NCBI GenBank assembly: GCA_046262995.1
Contig: JBHELQ010000143.1
Location: forward strand, 1-42,219
Source: JBHELQ01 sp046262995
Lineage (GTDB): Bacteria > Actinomycetota > Thermoleophilia > Solirubrobacterales > Thermoleophilaceae
DNA length: 42,219 nucleotides
Direction of reading: 5' to 3'
In this document: one piece after another, positions 8,725-15,929 of the stretch
Numbering within the stretch: the stretch's first letter is position 1
How the letters are laid out: every line of letters starts with the position of its first letter
Position numbers and translations under genes: made by a program
The notes under the pieces: generated by a model
Database searches by the model: none
What the model was told of the DNA's origin: nothing
The model's input: only the letters and a program-made list of their open reading frames with translations

Positions 8725-9749
8725 GGGTTGCGGTGGTCGGAGCCACGGGGGCCGTCGGCTCCACGATCCTCGGCGTGATGCGCGAGCGCGGCCTCCCGGC
8801 CGAGGAGGTCACGCCGTTCGCCTCGGAGCGCTCGGCCGGCCGCACCATCGACTTCGGCGACTCGGAGCTCACCGTCCAGCCGCTCTCCGCGGACTCGATC
8901 CAGGGCTTCGACCTGGCACTGTTCTCGGCGGGTTCCGGTATCAGCAAGGAGTGGGCGCCGCGCTTCGCGGAAGCGGGCGCGGTGGTGGTGGACAACTCGT
9001 CTCAGTGGCGCATGCAGGAGGACGTGCCGCTGGTGGTCGCCGAGGTGAACCCGGAGGCGCTCGACTCCCACCGCGGCATCGTCGCCAACCCCAACTGCTC
9101 GACGATGCAGATGGTGGTCGCGCTGAAGCCGATCCTCGACGCGGCCGGCATCGAGCGAGTGGTCGTCTCGACCTACCAGTCTGTCTCGGGGACCGGCCAG
9201 CGCGCGGTCGAGGAGCTGCACGACCAGGCGAGCGCGGTGCTCGAGGCCCGGGAGCTGGCGCCTCCCGCCGTCTATCCCCACCAGATCGCCTTCAACGTGC
9301 TACCCCAGGTGGAGACCTTCAAGGACGGCGACGACTACACCACCGAGGAGCGCAAGATGATGGCCGAGACACGCAAGATCCTCGGCCGCGCGGAGCTGGG
9401 CGTGTCTGCAACGTGCGCGCGCGTGCCCGTCTACACGGGCCACTCGGAGTCGATCAACGTGCAGACCCGCGATCCGCTGTCACCGGAGCACTGCCGCGAG
9501 CTCCTGTCTGCGGCGCCGGCGGTGACCGTCGTGGACGATCCGAAGGACGGGCTCTACCCGCTGGCGATCGACGCCGCCGGGCGCGACGACGTGCTGGTCG
9601 GCCGCATTCGCCGCGATCCCTCGCACGAGCGCTGCCTGAACCTCTGGGTGGTCGGGGACAACCTGCGCAAGGGTGCGGCGACGAACGCCGTGCAGCTGGC
9701 GGAATTGCTGCACGAGCGAGACCTCCTGCGAGCGGCGCGGGCGGCCTAG
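8721..9749 (+). CDS. asd: Aspartate-semialdehyde dehydrogenase
   Basis: Reduces aspartyl phosphate to aspartate semialdehyde with NADPH, the step after LysC. The protein has 342 residues. The nucleotide-binding loop GATGAVG is at 7-13. The catalytic cysteine is in ANPNCSTMQM (Cys126), and the C-terminal catalytic His motif is in HSESINVQT. The GTG start overlaps the lysC stop as GTGA, so the two are coupled. The TAG stop shares one CTAG with the opposing LuxR-type gene. Confidence 0.96.
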
Positions 9750-10408
9750 CCGCGCGGGGCGGCGCCGTCGCCGTCGTGGGCTTCGAGCACCACGGTCTCG
9801 GGACGGCTGAGGCGCGCGAGCTCGCGCCGTGAGGAGATGCCGAGCTTGCGGTAGATGTTGCGCGCGTGGGTGCGGACGGTCTCGATCCCGATCGAGAGCG
9901 AGTGCGCTACCTGCGCGTTGGTCGCGCCGTCCTGAAGCAGCTCGAGCACGTCGGCCTCGCGCGGTGTGAGCAGGTCGGATCCCTCGAGGTTCAGGGTGTC
10001 GGAGCCGCCGGCCATCGCCGCCGAGCGCGGCAGCACGTGCATGCCCCGGGAGGCCAGGTGGATCGCGTTGATGATGTCGCGCGCCTCCGTCTCCTTGGAC
10101 AGGCAGGCCGTGGCCCCGAAGGAGAGCATCTGGTTGCACTCGGCGGCCGACGGGCGGTTCGCCAGCACGACGATGCGCGTCTCGGGGAAGGCCTGGTGCA
10201 GCTGGTAGACCTGCGCGGGGCTGCCGAGGGTGCCGAAGTTGATCAGCACGGCCGCGGGCTGGTGCTCCTCGATTGCCTGCTCGATGCCCTCGAGCGGCAC
10301 GCCGTCCGCGACCAGGTCGAGGTTCGGGTCCTCGGACACGAGCTGCCTGAAGCCCACCGCGACGAGGTCTTCGAACTTGGCCGAGAGGACGCGCACGGGG
10401 GAGGACAT
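9746..10408 (-). CDS. LuxR-family regulator with an atypical receiver domain
   Basis: A 220-residue protein laid out like a NarL-type response regulator. The receiver-like domain spans about 1-125 and the LuxR helix-turn-helix about 146-205 (LLTPREADVLELLQDGATNA, then TVRTHARNIYRKLGI). The receiver seems unable to accept phosphate: the N-terminal acidic pair reads AKFE rather than ADDH, and the phospho-acceptor position in AVLINFGT is Asn or Phe, not Asp. The switch Lys in ACLSKE remains. No sensor kinase is adjacent. It is probably a DNA-binding regulator controlled by another signal or by its own level. Targets are unknown. Confidence 0.88.
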   Translation of the reverse strand: MSSPVRVLSAKFEDLVAVGFRQLVSEDPNLDLVADGVPLEGIEQAIEEHQPAAVLINFGTLGSPAQVYQLHQAFPETRIVVLANRPSAAECNQMLSFGATACLSKETEARDIINAIHLASRGMHVLPRSAAMAGGSDTLNLEGSDLLTPREADVLELLQDGATNAQVAHSLSIGIETVRTHARNIYRKLGISSRRELARLSRPETVVLEAHDGDGAAPRG

Positions 10409-10416
10409 CGGGGGAG

Positions 10417-10422
10417 AGTGTA
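10417..10422 (-). promoter_or_regulatory. -10 element of the LuxR-type regulator (leaderless)
   Basis: On the minus strand TACACT ends 8 nt before the ATG at 10408; the intervening bases are C-rich and cannot bind the ribosome. Confidence 0.6.
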
Positions 10423-10429
10423 CGCATTA

Positions 10430-10660
10430 CGGGTGACGAAGGGGGAAAGACGCCTAACCCGGGCCTACCCCGGTTTCCTCCTCCCAAGATCACTCCTCAA
10501 AGGGGAAGAAAAGCGCGCCCTCGATCGCCACCATTCGGACAAGCTTCGGAGGGATGCCGGAGCGGGAGGCGGGGGACAGGAGGTCTTTCAAAGCTTCTCA
10601 AGGGCGGACGGGGTACGCCTTGCCTTACGAGAGCCGGCCTAGCCAAAGGCCGGTTTTCTC
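10430..10660 (+). other. Gene-free 267-bp gap with hairpins; candidate small RNA
   Basis: The gap runs from 10409 to 10675. No reading frame here looks coding on either strand. Apart from the luxR promoter it holds a hairpin AACC-C-GGG/CCC-C-GGTT at about 10456-10475, a 7-bp hairpin GCTTCGG/CCGGAGC at about 10543-10563 (one G-T pair), and a terminator-like hairpin followed by TTTT on the plus strand only. No convincing plus-strand -10 box is visible and I recognise no known RNA family. A small RNA is one explanation; an unusual untranslated region is another. Confidence 0.3.
10634..10657 (+). terminator. Intrinsic terminator-like hairpin, plus strand
   Basis: CCGGCCT (10634-10640), loop AGCCAA and AGGCCGG (10647-10653) form a perfect 7-bp stem followed by TTTT. 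Read on the minus strand there is no T run, so it does not suit the arsR-SRPBCC transcript. No annotated plus-strand gene precedes it. Confidence 0.6.
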
Positions 10661-10675
10661 GTTCCTGGGGCCGTG

Positions 10676-11125
10676 TCAGGCGCGGTCCGCAGCGGCGAAC
10701 ACCCTGCGCTCGAGCGAGTTCATGACCTCGGTCCAGCCGTGCGCATGGATGCCGTAGCTCCTGTCGCTCTGCAGCCCGGTGTGAGTCAGGACCACCGTGG
10801 TGCGGCCTTCCTCTTCGTGAAACTCGACCGTGACCGTCGAGTCGCCGCGGAAGCGCGGGTCCTCCCATGCCCAGCTGTAGGAGAGGCGATCCGGGCGCCG
10901 GATCTCCTTGTACTCGCCGCCGACCGTGTGGACCTCGCCGCTCTGCGGGTTGCGGGTGGCCAGCCGGTAGCGGCCGCCCTCGCGCAGATCGACCTCGACG
11001 AGCGGAGTGGTCCAGTCCGGCCCGGGTGCCCACCAGCGGCGGAGCACCTCAGGGCTCGTCCAGGCGTCGAAGACCTCCTCGGCCGTTGCATCGAAGGTCC
11101 GCTCCACATGCAGCTCCGGGGTCAT
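10676..11125 (-). CDS. SRPBCC (AHSA1-like) domain protein
   Basis: A 149-residue START/SRPBCC fold of the AHSA1-like kind. It opens with LHVERTFDATAEEVFDAWT and continues with RRWWAPGPDW and the C-terminal SYGIHAHGWTEVMNSLERRV helix. Such proteins bind small hydrophobic ligands; the ligand here is unknown. The ATG at 11125 overlaps the arsR stop as ATGA and has a strong site GGAGGAGAGG just upstream. ArsR regulators paired with SRPBCC genes are a recurrent arrangement, so the repressor probably controls this gene. Confidence 0.88.
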   Translation of the reverse strand: MTPELHVERTFDATAEEVFDAWTSPEVLRRWWAPGPDWTTPLVEVDLREGGRYRLATRNPQSGEVHTVGGEYKEIRRPDRLSYSWAWEDPRFRGDSTVTVEFHEEEGRTTVVLTHTGLQSDRSYGIHAHGWTEVMNSLERRVFAAADRA

Positions 11126-11448
11126 TTCCTCTCCTCCAGGTATTCCTCGATCACGTCGAGCTTGCGCTCCCACAGCTCGCGTTGCCGCTCCATCCATGCT
11201 GACGCATCGGCCAGCGGGCGCTCGTCCAGCGTGAGCCGGTGAGTCCGGCCCTCCACGGCCCGTACCACGACCCCCGCCTGCTCCAGGACTTTGAGGTGCT
11301 TGCTGATGGCCGGCTTGGACACCGGCAGGTCGACCGTGGCCTGTCCCACCGTGGCCGGGCCGTGGGCCAGGCGCTCCACGATCGTGCGACGCACCGGATG
11401 GGCGAGCGCGCCGAAGCTCACGTCCAGGATCCCGGCCTCCTTAACCAT
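11122..11448 (-). CDS. ArsR-family winged-helix repressor
   Basis: A 108-residue ArsR/SmtB-type protein. The start LDVSFGALAHPVRRTIVERL and the recognition region VSKPAISKHLKVLEQAG (about 43-59) are typical, followed by the wing VVRAVEGRTHRLTL. No metal-binding cysteines are present, so it belongs to the non-metal group often paired with SRPBCC proteins. The start codon sits inside a 16-bp palindrome, so it probably represses itself. The gene is leaderless and overlaps the downstream SRPBCC gene by ATGA. Confidence 0.92.
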   Translation of the reverse strand: MVKEAGILDVSFGALAHPVRRTIVERLAHGPATVGQATVDLPVSKPAISKHLKVLEQAGVVVRAVEGRTHRLTLDERPLADASAWMERQRELWERKLDVIEEYLEERK

Positions 11449-11456
11449 CTGGTTAA
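11441..11456. promoter_or_regulatory. Palindromic operator 1 over the arsR start codon
   Basis: TTAACCATCTGGTTAA is a perfect 7-bp inverted repeat with a 2-bp centre. It covers the arsR ATG (11448-11446) and touches the -10 box. A near copy lies at 11910-11925. Binding of ArsR is inferred from position and symmetry. Confidence 0.7.
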
Positions 11457-11460
11457 CCTA
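11455..11460 (-). promoter_or_regulatory. -10 element of arsR (leaderless)
   Basis: On the minus strand TAGGTT ends 6 nt before the arsR ATG. It overlaps the end of the palindromic operator, so repressor and polymerase would compete. Confidence 0.65.
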
Positions 11461-11468
11461 CCAGCAGC

Positions 11469-11891
11469 TCAGAACCGATAGCTCAGGAGCCCCTTGGCCA
11501 CGAGGTCTCCGTTCCAGTCCCGGACCTCGACCTCGCAGCGCCGGAGGGGGCCGTCGTCGGGGACGACCCGCCCCTCCGCCGTCAGCGGGTGCTGAGGGGC
11601 GGGCTGCACAAAGGTGATGTAGATGTCGCTGAGGCTCGCGCTCTCCCAGCCCTGGCCGCCGGCAGCCGCCGCGGCGGTCGCCTGCACCAGCGCGCTGATG
11701 GCGTCGCTTCGCACAATGCCCGACTCCGTGAGGCTCTCGCGGCGTACGTGCAGGGTCCCGGTCGCCCGGTCCGCTTCGGCGGAGACCAGCTTCAGCCCCG
11801 TCTTGACGGCGAAGGGCGAGTGGGGAGCCGCGGCCCGATCATCGCCCGAGGGCTCGACTCCACTTTCCCCTCGTCGCTTCAAAGCCCTCAT
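11469..11891 (-). CDS. Thioesterase-like (hotdog fold, PaaI-type) protein
   Basis: A 140-residue protein whose middle and C-terminal parts look like a PaaI/hotdog thioesterase: FAVKTGLKLVSAEADRATGT, SLTESGIVRSDAISALVQAT, then SLSDIYITFVQPAP and AEGRVVPDDGPLRRCEVEV. Such enzymes hydrolyse acyl-CoA thioesters; the substrate is unknown and I cannot name a catalytic residue with certainty. The ATG at 11891 overlaps the stop of a nine-codon leader peptide as ATGA. A second ArsR-type operator lies at the leader start, so it probably belongs to the regulon of the arsR gene 20 bp downstream. Confidence 0.65.
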   Translation of the reverse strand: MRALKRRGESGVEPSGDDRAAAPHSPFAVKTGLKLVSAEADRATGTLHVRRESLTESGIVRSDAISALVQATAAAAAGGQGWESASLSDIYITFVQPAPQHPLTAEGRVVPDDGPLRRCEVEVRDWNGDLVAKGLLSYRF

Positions 11892-11917
11892 TCCGAGGCG
11901 CGCTTATAGTTAACCAT
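11888..11917 (-). CDS. Nine-codon leader peptide MVNYKRASE
   Basis: The ATG at 11917 lies 7 nt after the -10 box TAGGTT and inside operator 2, exactly as the arsR ATG sits in operator 1. It reads MVNYKRASE and ends in TGA overlapping the thioesterase ATG (ATGA, 11888-11891). It could be a translated leaderless leader coupled to the next gene, or the remnant of a duplicated arsR 5' end. Translation is inferred. Confidence 0.4.
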   Translation of the reverse strand: MVNYKRASE

Positions 11918-11925
11918 CTGGTGAA
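11910..11925. promoter_or_regulatory. Palindromic operator 2 upstream of the thioesterase-like gene
   Basis: TTAACCATCTGGTGAA differs from operator 1 by one base. It has the same position relative to a TAGGTT -10 box and an ATG, which suggests shared control by the neighbouring ArsR protein. Confidence 0.65.
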
Positions 11926-11930
11926 ACCTA
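11925..11930 (-). promoter_or_regulatory. -10 element for the leader peptide and thioesterase-like gene
   Basis: On the minus strand TAGGTT ends 7 nt before the ATG at 11917. The hexamer is identical to that of arsR. Confidence 0.55.
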
Positions 11931-11955
11931 GCACGCGAGGCGAGGAGATCGGACG

Positions 11956-11961
11956 TATGCT
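11956..11961 (+). promoter_or_regulatory. -10 element of the 82-residue gene (leaderless)
   Basis: TATGCT lies 6 nt before the ATG at 11968. The promoter is back to back with that of the thioesterase-like gene. Confidence 0.6.
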
Positions 11962-11967
11962 CGTCTC

Positions 11968-12216
11968 ATGAACCGCACGGATGCCGAGGAGACCGCCCGA
12001 CGCCTCGCGAAGAGCCACCCGCAGCGAGCCGACTACAGGTGGCTGGTTCGCCAGGACGAGGACGGAGAATGGATCGTCGTGAAGGTGTCGCAGCTGCCGG
12101 GCAAGCGGATCGACCCGCTGAAGGCGAGCATCGAGCCGAAGCCGAAGCCACCCGAGCCGGACGACCCGCGCCCGCCGCACTGGAAGAACGTCGGCGGTCC
12201 GTACGGTCCCGGCTAG
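11968..12216 (+). CDS. Small acidic/basic hypothetical protein (82 residues)
   Basis: I do not recognise this protein. It has a charged N-terminal half (ETARRLAKSHPQRADYRWLV), a short strand-like stretch GEWIVVKVSQLPG and a Pro-rich tail (EPKPKPPEPDDPRPPHWK). It has no membrane segment or signal peptide and is probably cytoplasmic. The close -10 box and clean fit between neighbours support a real gene. Its TAG stop is shared with sdhE in a CTAG (12213-12216). Confidence 0.7.
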   Translation: MNRTDAEETARRLAKSHPQRADYRWLVRQDEDGEWIVVKVSQLPGKRIDPLKASIEPKPKPPEPDDPRPPHWKNVGGPYGPG

Positions 12217-13118
12217 GCGGCGGTCGCCAGCTGAGCGACCTTCCGCTGGACCTCGCGCGTGGAGACCACGTGCTTGCCCATCCCGAGCTCGTCCGGCTCG
12301 AGCCCCAGTGCCAACCCGAGCATCTGCGGCAGGTGCAGGACCGGCACGTCCAGTTCGCGCTCGACGAACTTCTGCGCCGCCGGCTGCTGCATGTCCAGGT
12401 TCAGGTGGCAGAGCGGGCAGGGCGTGACCAGGCAGTCGGCTCCGGCGTCGATCGCGTCGGCCAGGTGGCGGCCCGCCTGCCGCAGCGACGTGGTGCGGTT
12501 CATCGTGATCACCGGGAAGCCGCAGCACTTGCGGGCACCCGCGTACTGGACCGGCTCGGCGCCTAGCGCCTCGATCAGCTGGTCCAGGTACTGGTCGCGC
12601 TCCGGGTGGTCCGCGTAGCCGAGCCGGCGCGTGGGCCGCACGACGTAGCAGCCGTAGAAGGGCGCGATACGCAGCCCCTCGAGCGGCCGCTTGACGCGTG
12701 AGCGGATCTCGTCGAGCCCGATCTCCTCGACCACCAGCCAGAGCAGGTTTTTGTTCCACCACTCTCCGTCGCGCTCGTAGGAGAGGCCCTCGTCCTCCAG
12801 GTTCGCGTTGATGTGCTCGCGGTAGTCGCCGCTCGCGTCCAGGCGCTCCTGACACTCCGACTGCGCGCCCTGGCAGGTTGAGCAGATGTTCATCATCCCG
12901 GCCGCGCCCTCGGCGCCCTGTGCCATCGCGAAGGTGCGGGCGTTGAGGGTGTCGACGAGCTCCTGGTTGTGCTCGGCGATCACGCCGGCGCCGCAGCAGT
13001 TGGCGCGGTCGAGCTCCACGAGCTCCAGGTCGAGCAGCGGCGCGACCTTCTCCATCGAGCCGTGCAGCTCGGGCGTGAAGCCGCGCGAGACGCAGCCGGG
13101 CCAGTACGCGAGCTTCAC
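12213..13118 (-). CDS. Succinate dehydrogenase SdhE-type subunit (two CCG domains)
   Basis: A 301-residue protein with two complete cysteine-rich CCG domains of the HdrB/SdhE kind: Cys 9, 41, 42, 79, 82 and Cys 157, 198, 199, 234, 237. In archaeal-type complex II such a subunit replaces the haem-bearing membrane anchors and is thought to pass electrons to quinone; in heterodisulfide reductase it carries an unusual Fe-S cluster. No transmembrane helix is obvious. The GTG start overlaps the sdhB stop as GTGA, and sdhA lies upstream, so a complex II role is much more likely than a methanogen-type one. Confidence 0.88.
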   Translation of the reverse strand: MKLAYWPGCVSRGFTPELHGSMEKVAPLLDLELVELDRANCCGAGVIAEHNQELVDTLNARTFAMAQGAEGAAGMMNICSTCQGAQSECQERLDASGDYREHINANLEDEGLSYERDGEWWNKNLLWLVVEEIGLDEIRSRVKRPLEGLRIAPFYGCYVVRPTRRLGYADHPERDQYLDQLIEALGAEPVQYAGARKCCGFPVITMNRTTSLRQAGRHLADAIDAGADCLVTPCPLCHLNLDMQQPAAQKFVERELDVPVLHLPQMLGLALGLEPDELGMGKHVVSTREVQRKVAQLATAA

Positions 13119-14209
13119 CGCTGGCTCCCCTCTCCCATGGCGCCCTCTTCCTCATCGCCCGACTCACCGACGATGTAGAGGTTCAGCTCCAGCCGGTCCT
13201 CCTTCTCCTCGATCTTCCGGAACAGCTGGCGCAGGCGCTTCTGACCGGGGAGCTTGGGATGGAGCAGGGCCTTGCGGGGGCTGACCTTGCCGCTCAGCAG
13301 GCCGCGCAGCGCCGTGGGCAGGTTCACGATCAGCTGCTTGACGGCCTCGGGCTGCGTCTGCCCCCGGACCAGCGAGCCCTGGCCGAAGGAGCGCGGCAGC
13401 AGCTGGGCCTCGTGCAGCGTGCCGTACTTCTCGATCAGGTTCACGAAGGCCTTCTCGTGGCCGTAGCCGTTGTTGCCGTCCTTGATCTCGACGTCCGCCG
13501 TCGCGCGCCTGCGCAGCCGCATGATCTGGCTCATCGGCGCCACGTCCTTCGGGCAGACCTCGATGCAGGCGAAGCAGTGGGTGCAGTCGTAGATGCCGTG
13601 CGGGTCCTCGGCCAGGTCCTTCAGGCGCTCGGCGGTGGCGCCGTCGCGCGGGTCGCCCACGAAGCGGTAGGCCTTCGCCAGCGCGGCGGGGCCGACGAAC
13701 TCCGGATCGACCTCGAGCGAGAGGCAGGCGGAGACGCAGACGCCGCAGTGGATGCAGGCCATCGACTGGGTCACGTCGATCATCGCCTCGGCGGGGACGA
13801 TGTACTCGCGCTCGGGCGGCGGTCCGTCGGGCAGTAGCCAGGGCACCACGCGCTGGACCTTCTTCCAGTGCACGGCGTCCATGTCTACGACCAGGTCCTT
13901 GAGGACCGGCATGTTGCCCATCGGCTCGACCGTGATGGCACCGTTGCGGGCCCCCGCCGCGGCGTCGCTGATGCGGGTGTTGCAGGCGAGCGCCGACTTG
14001 CCGTTGATGCGCACGCCGCACGAGCCGCAGATCGCGGCTCGGCAGGAGCAGCGGATCGCGAGCGAGCCGTCCTGCTCGCCGCTCACCTGAAGGATCCCGT
14101 CGAGCACCGAGCGCTCGGGGTCGAGGTCGACCTGGTAGTCGTGCCAGTAGGCGGGTTCGCCGGTGTCCGGCTGGAAGCGGCGGATCTTGAGCGTGTACGA
14201 CTCGGCCAC
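13115..14209 (-). CDS. sdhB: Succinate dehydrogenase iron-sulfur subunit, archaeal-type with extra cysteine
   Basis: A 364-residue protein, longer than the usual 230-260 because of a C-terminal extension of about 125 residues. The [2Fe-2S] ligands are Cys 56, 61, 64, 76. The first cluster motif CIHCGVCVSAC uses Cys 152, 155, 158, 162. The second, CTHCFACIEVCP, has Cys 209, 212, 215, 219; Cys212 is extra compared with E. coli-type SdhB, so the usual [3Fe-4S] centre is predicted to be [4Fe-4S]. This is the pattern of complex II with SdhE. The GTG start lies 6 nt after the sdhA stop, with GGAAAGGAAG as the ribosome site. Confidence 0.92.
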   Translation of the reverse strand: MAESYTLKIRRFQPDTGEPAYWHDYQVDLDPERSVLDGILQVSGEQDGSLAIRCSCRAAICGSCGVRINGKSALACNTRISDAAAGARNGAITVEPMGNMPVLKDLVVDMDAVHWKKVQRVVPWLLPDGPPPEREYIVPAEAMIDVTQSMACIHCGVCVSACLSLEVDPEFVGPAALAKAYRFVGDPRDGATAERLKDLAEDPHGIYDCTHCFACIEVCPKDVAPMSQIMRLRRRATADVEIKDGNNGYGHEKAFVNLIEKYGTLHEAQLLPRSFGQGSLVRGQTQPEAVKQLIVNLPTALRGLLSGKVSPRKALLHPKLPGQKRLRQLFRKIEEKEDRLELNLYIVGESGDEEEGAMGEGSQR

Positions 14210-14215
14210 GATTAC

Positions 14216-15898
14216 CTAATACTTCCTTTCCTCGGGCTCCCACTGTGTGCGGGTGACCTCGGAGTAGGAGACCTCCGGCTCGTCGCCGTTGGAGGACACG
14301 TTGATGTGCTTCAGCCAGTCGTCGTCGTTCCGCTCCGGGAAGTCGGTGCGGTACTGCGCGCCGCGCGACTCCTTGCGGTCGAGCGCCGACACGACGATGC
14401 ACTCGGCGTTGTCGAGCATGAACTGCAGCTCGAGCGCCCCCAGGACGTCCTGGTTGAAGACCTTGCTCTTGTCGTCGACCGACACGTTCACGGCCTCGTC
14501 GCGCAGGCGGCGGACGGTCTCGAGCGCGGTCCGCAGGCCGTCCTCGTCACGGAAGACGGCCACGTACTTGTCCATCGTCTCGCCCAGCTCCCTGCGGATC
14601 TCGGTGACTCGCCGTCCGGAGCGCTCGCGGTCTATCAGCTCGCGGATCATCCGCTCCTCCGCGGCCAGCGGGGCATCCGAGGGGGCGGCCATCGGCAGCC
14701 CCTTCGTGGCCTGGGCGGCGTGCTCGCCCGAGCGGCGCCCGAAGACGAGCGTGTCGAGCAGCGAGTTGGCGCCCAGCCGGTTGCCGCCGTGCACCGATAC
14801 GCAGGCGCACTCCCCCGCGGCGTAGAGGCCGGGCAGATCGGTCTGACCGTTGGTGTCGGTCTTCACCCCGCCCATGACGTAGTGGTTGCCGGGCTTGATG
14901 TGGATCGGCTCCTTCGTGATGTCCACGCCGGCGAAGTCCCGGCCCACGTTCACGATCTCGCGCAGCGCCTCGTGGATCCGCTTGCGCGACACAACGGTCA
15001 CGTCGAGCGCGACGGTGCCGTCGTCGAAGCCGCGGCCCTCGTTGATCTCGGTCTGCTCCGCGCGGGAGACGACGTCGCGTGAGGCGAGCTCCATCTTGTT
15101 CGGCGCGTACTTCTCCATGAAGCGCTCGCCCTCGGCGTTGTAGAGGTGCGCCCCCTCGCCTCGGGCGCCCTCGGTGATCAGCAGGCCGAGCCCCGCGAGC
15201 GTGGTCGGGTGGTACTGGATCATCTCCATGTCCATCAGCGGCGCCCCCACGCGGTAGGCCATGGCGATCCCGTCCCCGGTGCAGATCAGCGCGTTGGTGG
15301 TCGGCGTGTAGACCTGCCCGTTCCCGCCCGTGGCCAGGATCACCGCCTTGGCCGAGAACAGCTCCATCGTGCCGTCGCGGATGTCGCGCGTGACCGCGCC
15401 GGCGATCCGGCCGTCGTCGTCCTGGACCAGAGCGGTCGTGAACCACTCCTCGTAGCGGTAGACCTCGTCGTGCTTCATCAGCTGCTCGTAGAGCACGTGC
15501 AGGATCGCCTGGCCGGTGATGTCGGCCACGTAGTAGGTGCGCGCGGCCGAGGCGCCTCCGAAGGCCCGCTTGCCGAGCTTGCCCTCCTCGTTCCGGTGGA
15601 AGGTCACGCCCAGGTGCTCCAGGTCGAGCAGCTCGTTCGGGGCCTCGCGGCACATGATCTCGATCGCGTCCTGGTCGCCCAGGTAGTCCGAGCCCTTCAC
15701 CGTGTCGAAGGCGTGCGACTCCCAGGAGTCCTCCGCGTCGAGGGCGGCGTTGATCCCGCCCTGCGCCGCGTTCGAGTGGGAGCGGACGGGGTGGACCTTG
15801 GACAGGATCCCCACAGATGCGCCGCTGTTGGCCGCGGCGAGGGCGGCGCGCTGGCCGGCGAGGCCTGCTCCTATGACGAGGACATCGTGCTGGGGCAT
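14216..15898 (-). CDS. sdhA: Succinate dehydrogenase/fumarate reductase flavoprotein subunit
   Basis: Oxidises succinate to fumarate in the TCA cycle, passing electrons to SdhB. The protein has 560 residues. The FAD-binding loop VIGAGLAGQRAALAA is at 7-21. The probable covalent-flavin His is in RSHSNAAQGGI. Active-site segments include QYHPTTLAG, TEGARGEGA and HGGNRLGANSLLD. The set sdhA-sdhB-sdhE is complete on this strand, with no sdhC or sdhD anchor gene in the window. A -10 box TAGAAT lies 15 nt upstream. Confidence 0.95.
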   Translation of the reverse strand: MPQHDVLVIGAGLAGQRAALAAANSGASVGILSKVHPVRSHSNAAQGGINAALDAEDSWESHAFDTVKGSDYLGDQDAIEIMCREAPNELLDLEHLGVTFHRNEEGKLGKRAFGGASAARTYYVADITGQAILHVLYEQLMKHDEVYRYEEWFTTALVQDDDGRIAGAVTRDIRDGTMELFSAKAVILATGGNGQVYTPTTNALICTGDGIAMAYRVGAPLMDMEMIQYHPTTLAGLGLLITEGARGEGAHLYNAEGERFMEKYAPNKMELASRDVVSRAEQTEINEGRGFDDGTVALDVTVVSRKRIHEALREIVNVGRDFAGVDITKEPIHIKPGNHYVMGGVKTDTNGQTDLPGLYAAGECACVSVHGGNRLGANSLLDTLVFGRRSGEHAAQATKGLPMAAPSDAPLAAEERMIRELIDRERSGRRVTEIRRELGETMDKYVAVFRDEDGLRTALETVRRLRDEAVNVSVDDKSKVFNQDVLGALELQFMLDNAECIVVSALDRKESRGAQYRTDFPERNDDDWLKHINVSSNGDEPEVSYSEVTRTQWEPEERKY

Positions 15899-15913
15899 TC
15901 GGGGCGGCCCGCG

Positions 15914-15919
15914 ATTCTA
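15914..15919 (-). promoter_or_regulatory. -10 element of the sdhA-sdhB-sdhE operon
   Basis: On the minus strand TAGAAT ends 15 nt before the sdhA ATG, which predicts a very short leader of about 8 nt with no clear ribosome site. It lies in the 31-bp gap after the M50 gene. Confidence 0.45.
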
Positions 15920-15929
15920 TGTCACGGGT

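Noticed and set aside
10430..10660. Known riboswitch, 6S RNA or tmRNA in the gene-free gap
   Set aside because: None of the conserved motifs of TPP, cobalamin, SAM, glycine, c-di-GMP or c-di-AMP switches, or of tmRNA, could be matched by eye.
13115..15898. Heterodisulfide reductase or fumarate reductase of methanogen type
   Set aside because: The CCG protein alone could suggest it, but the linked SdhA and SdhB and the nearby TCA genes favour complex II.
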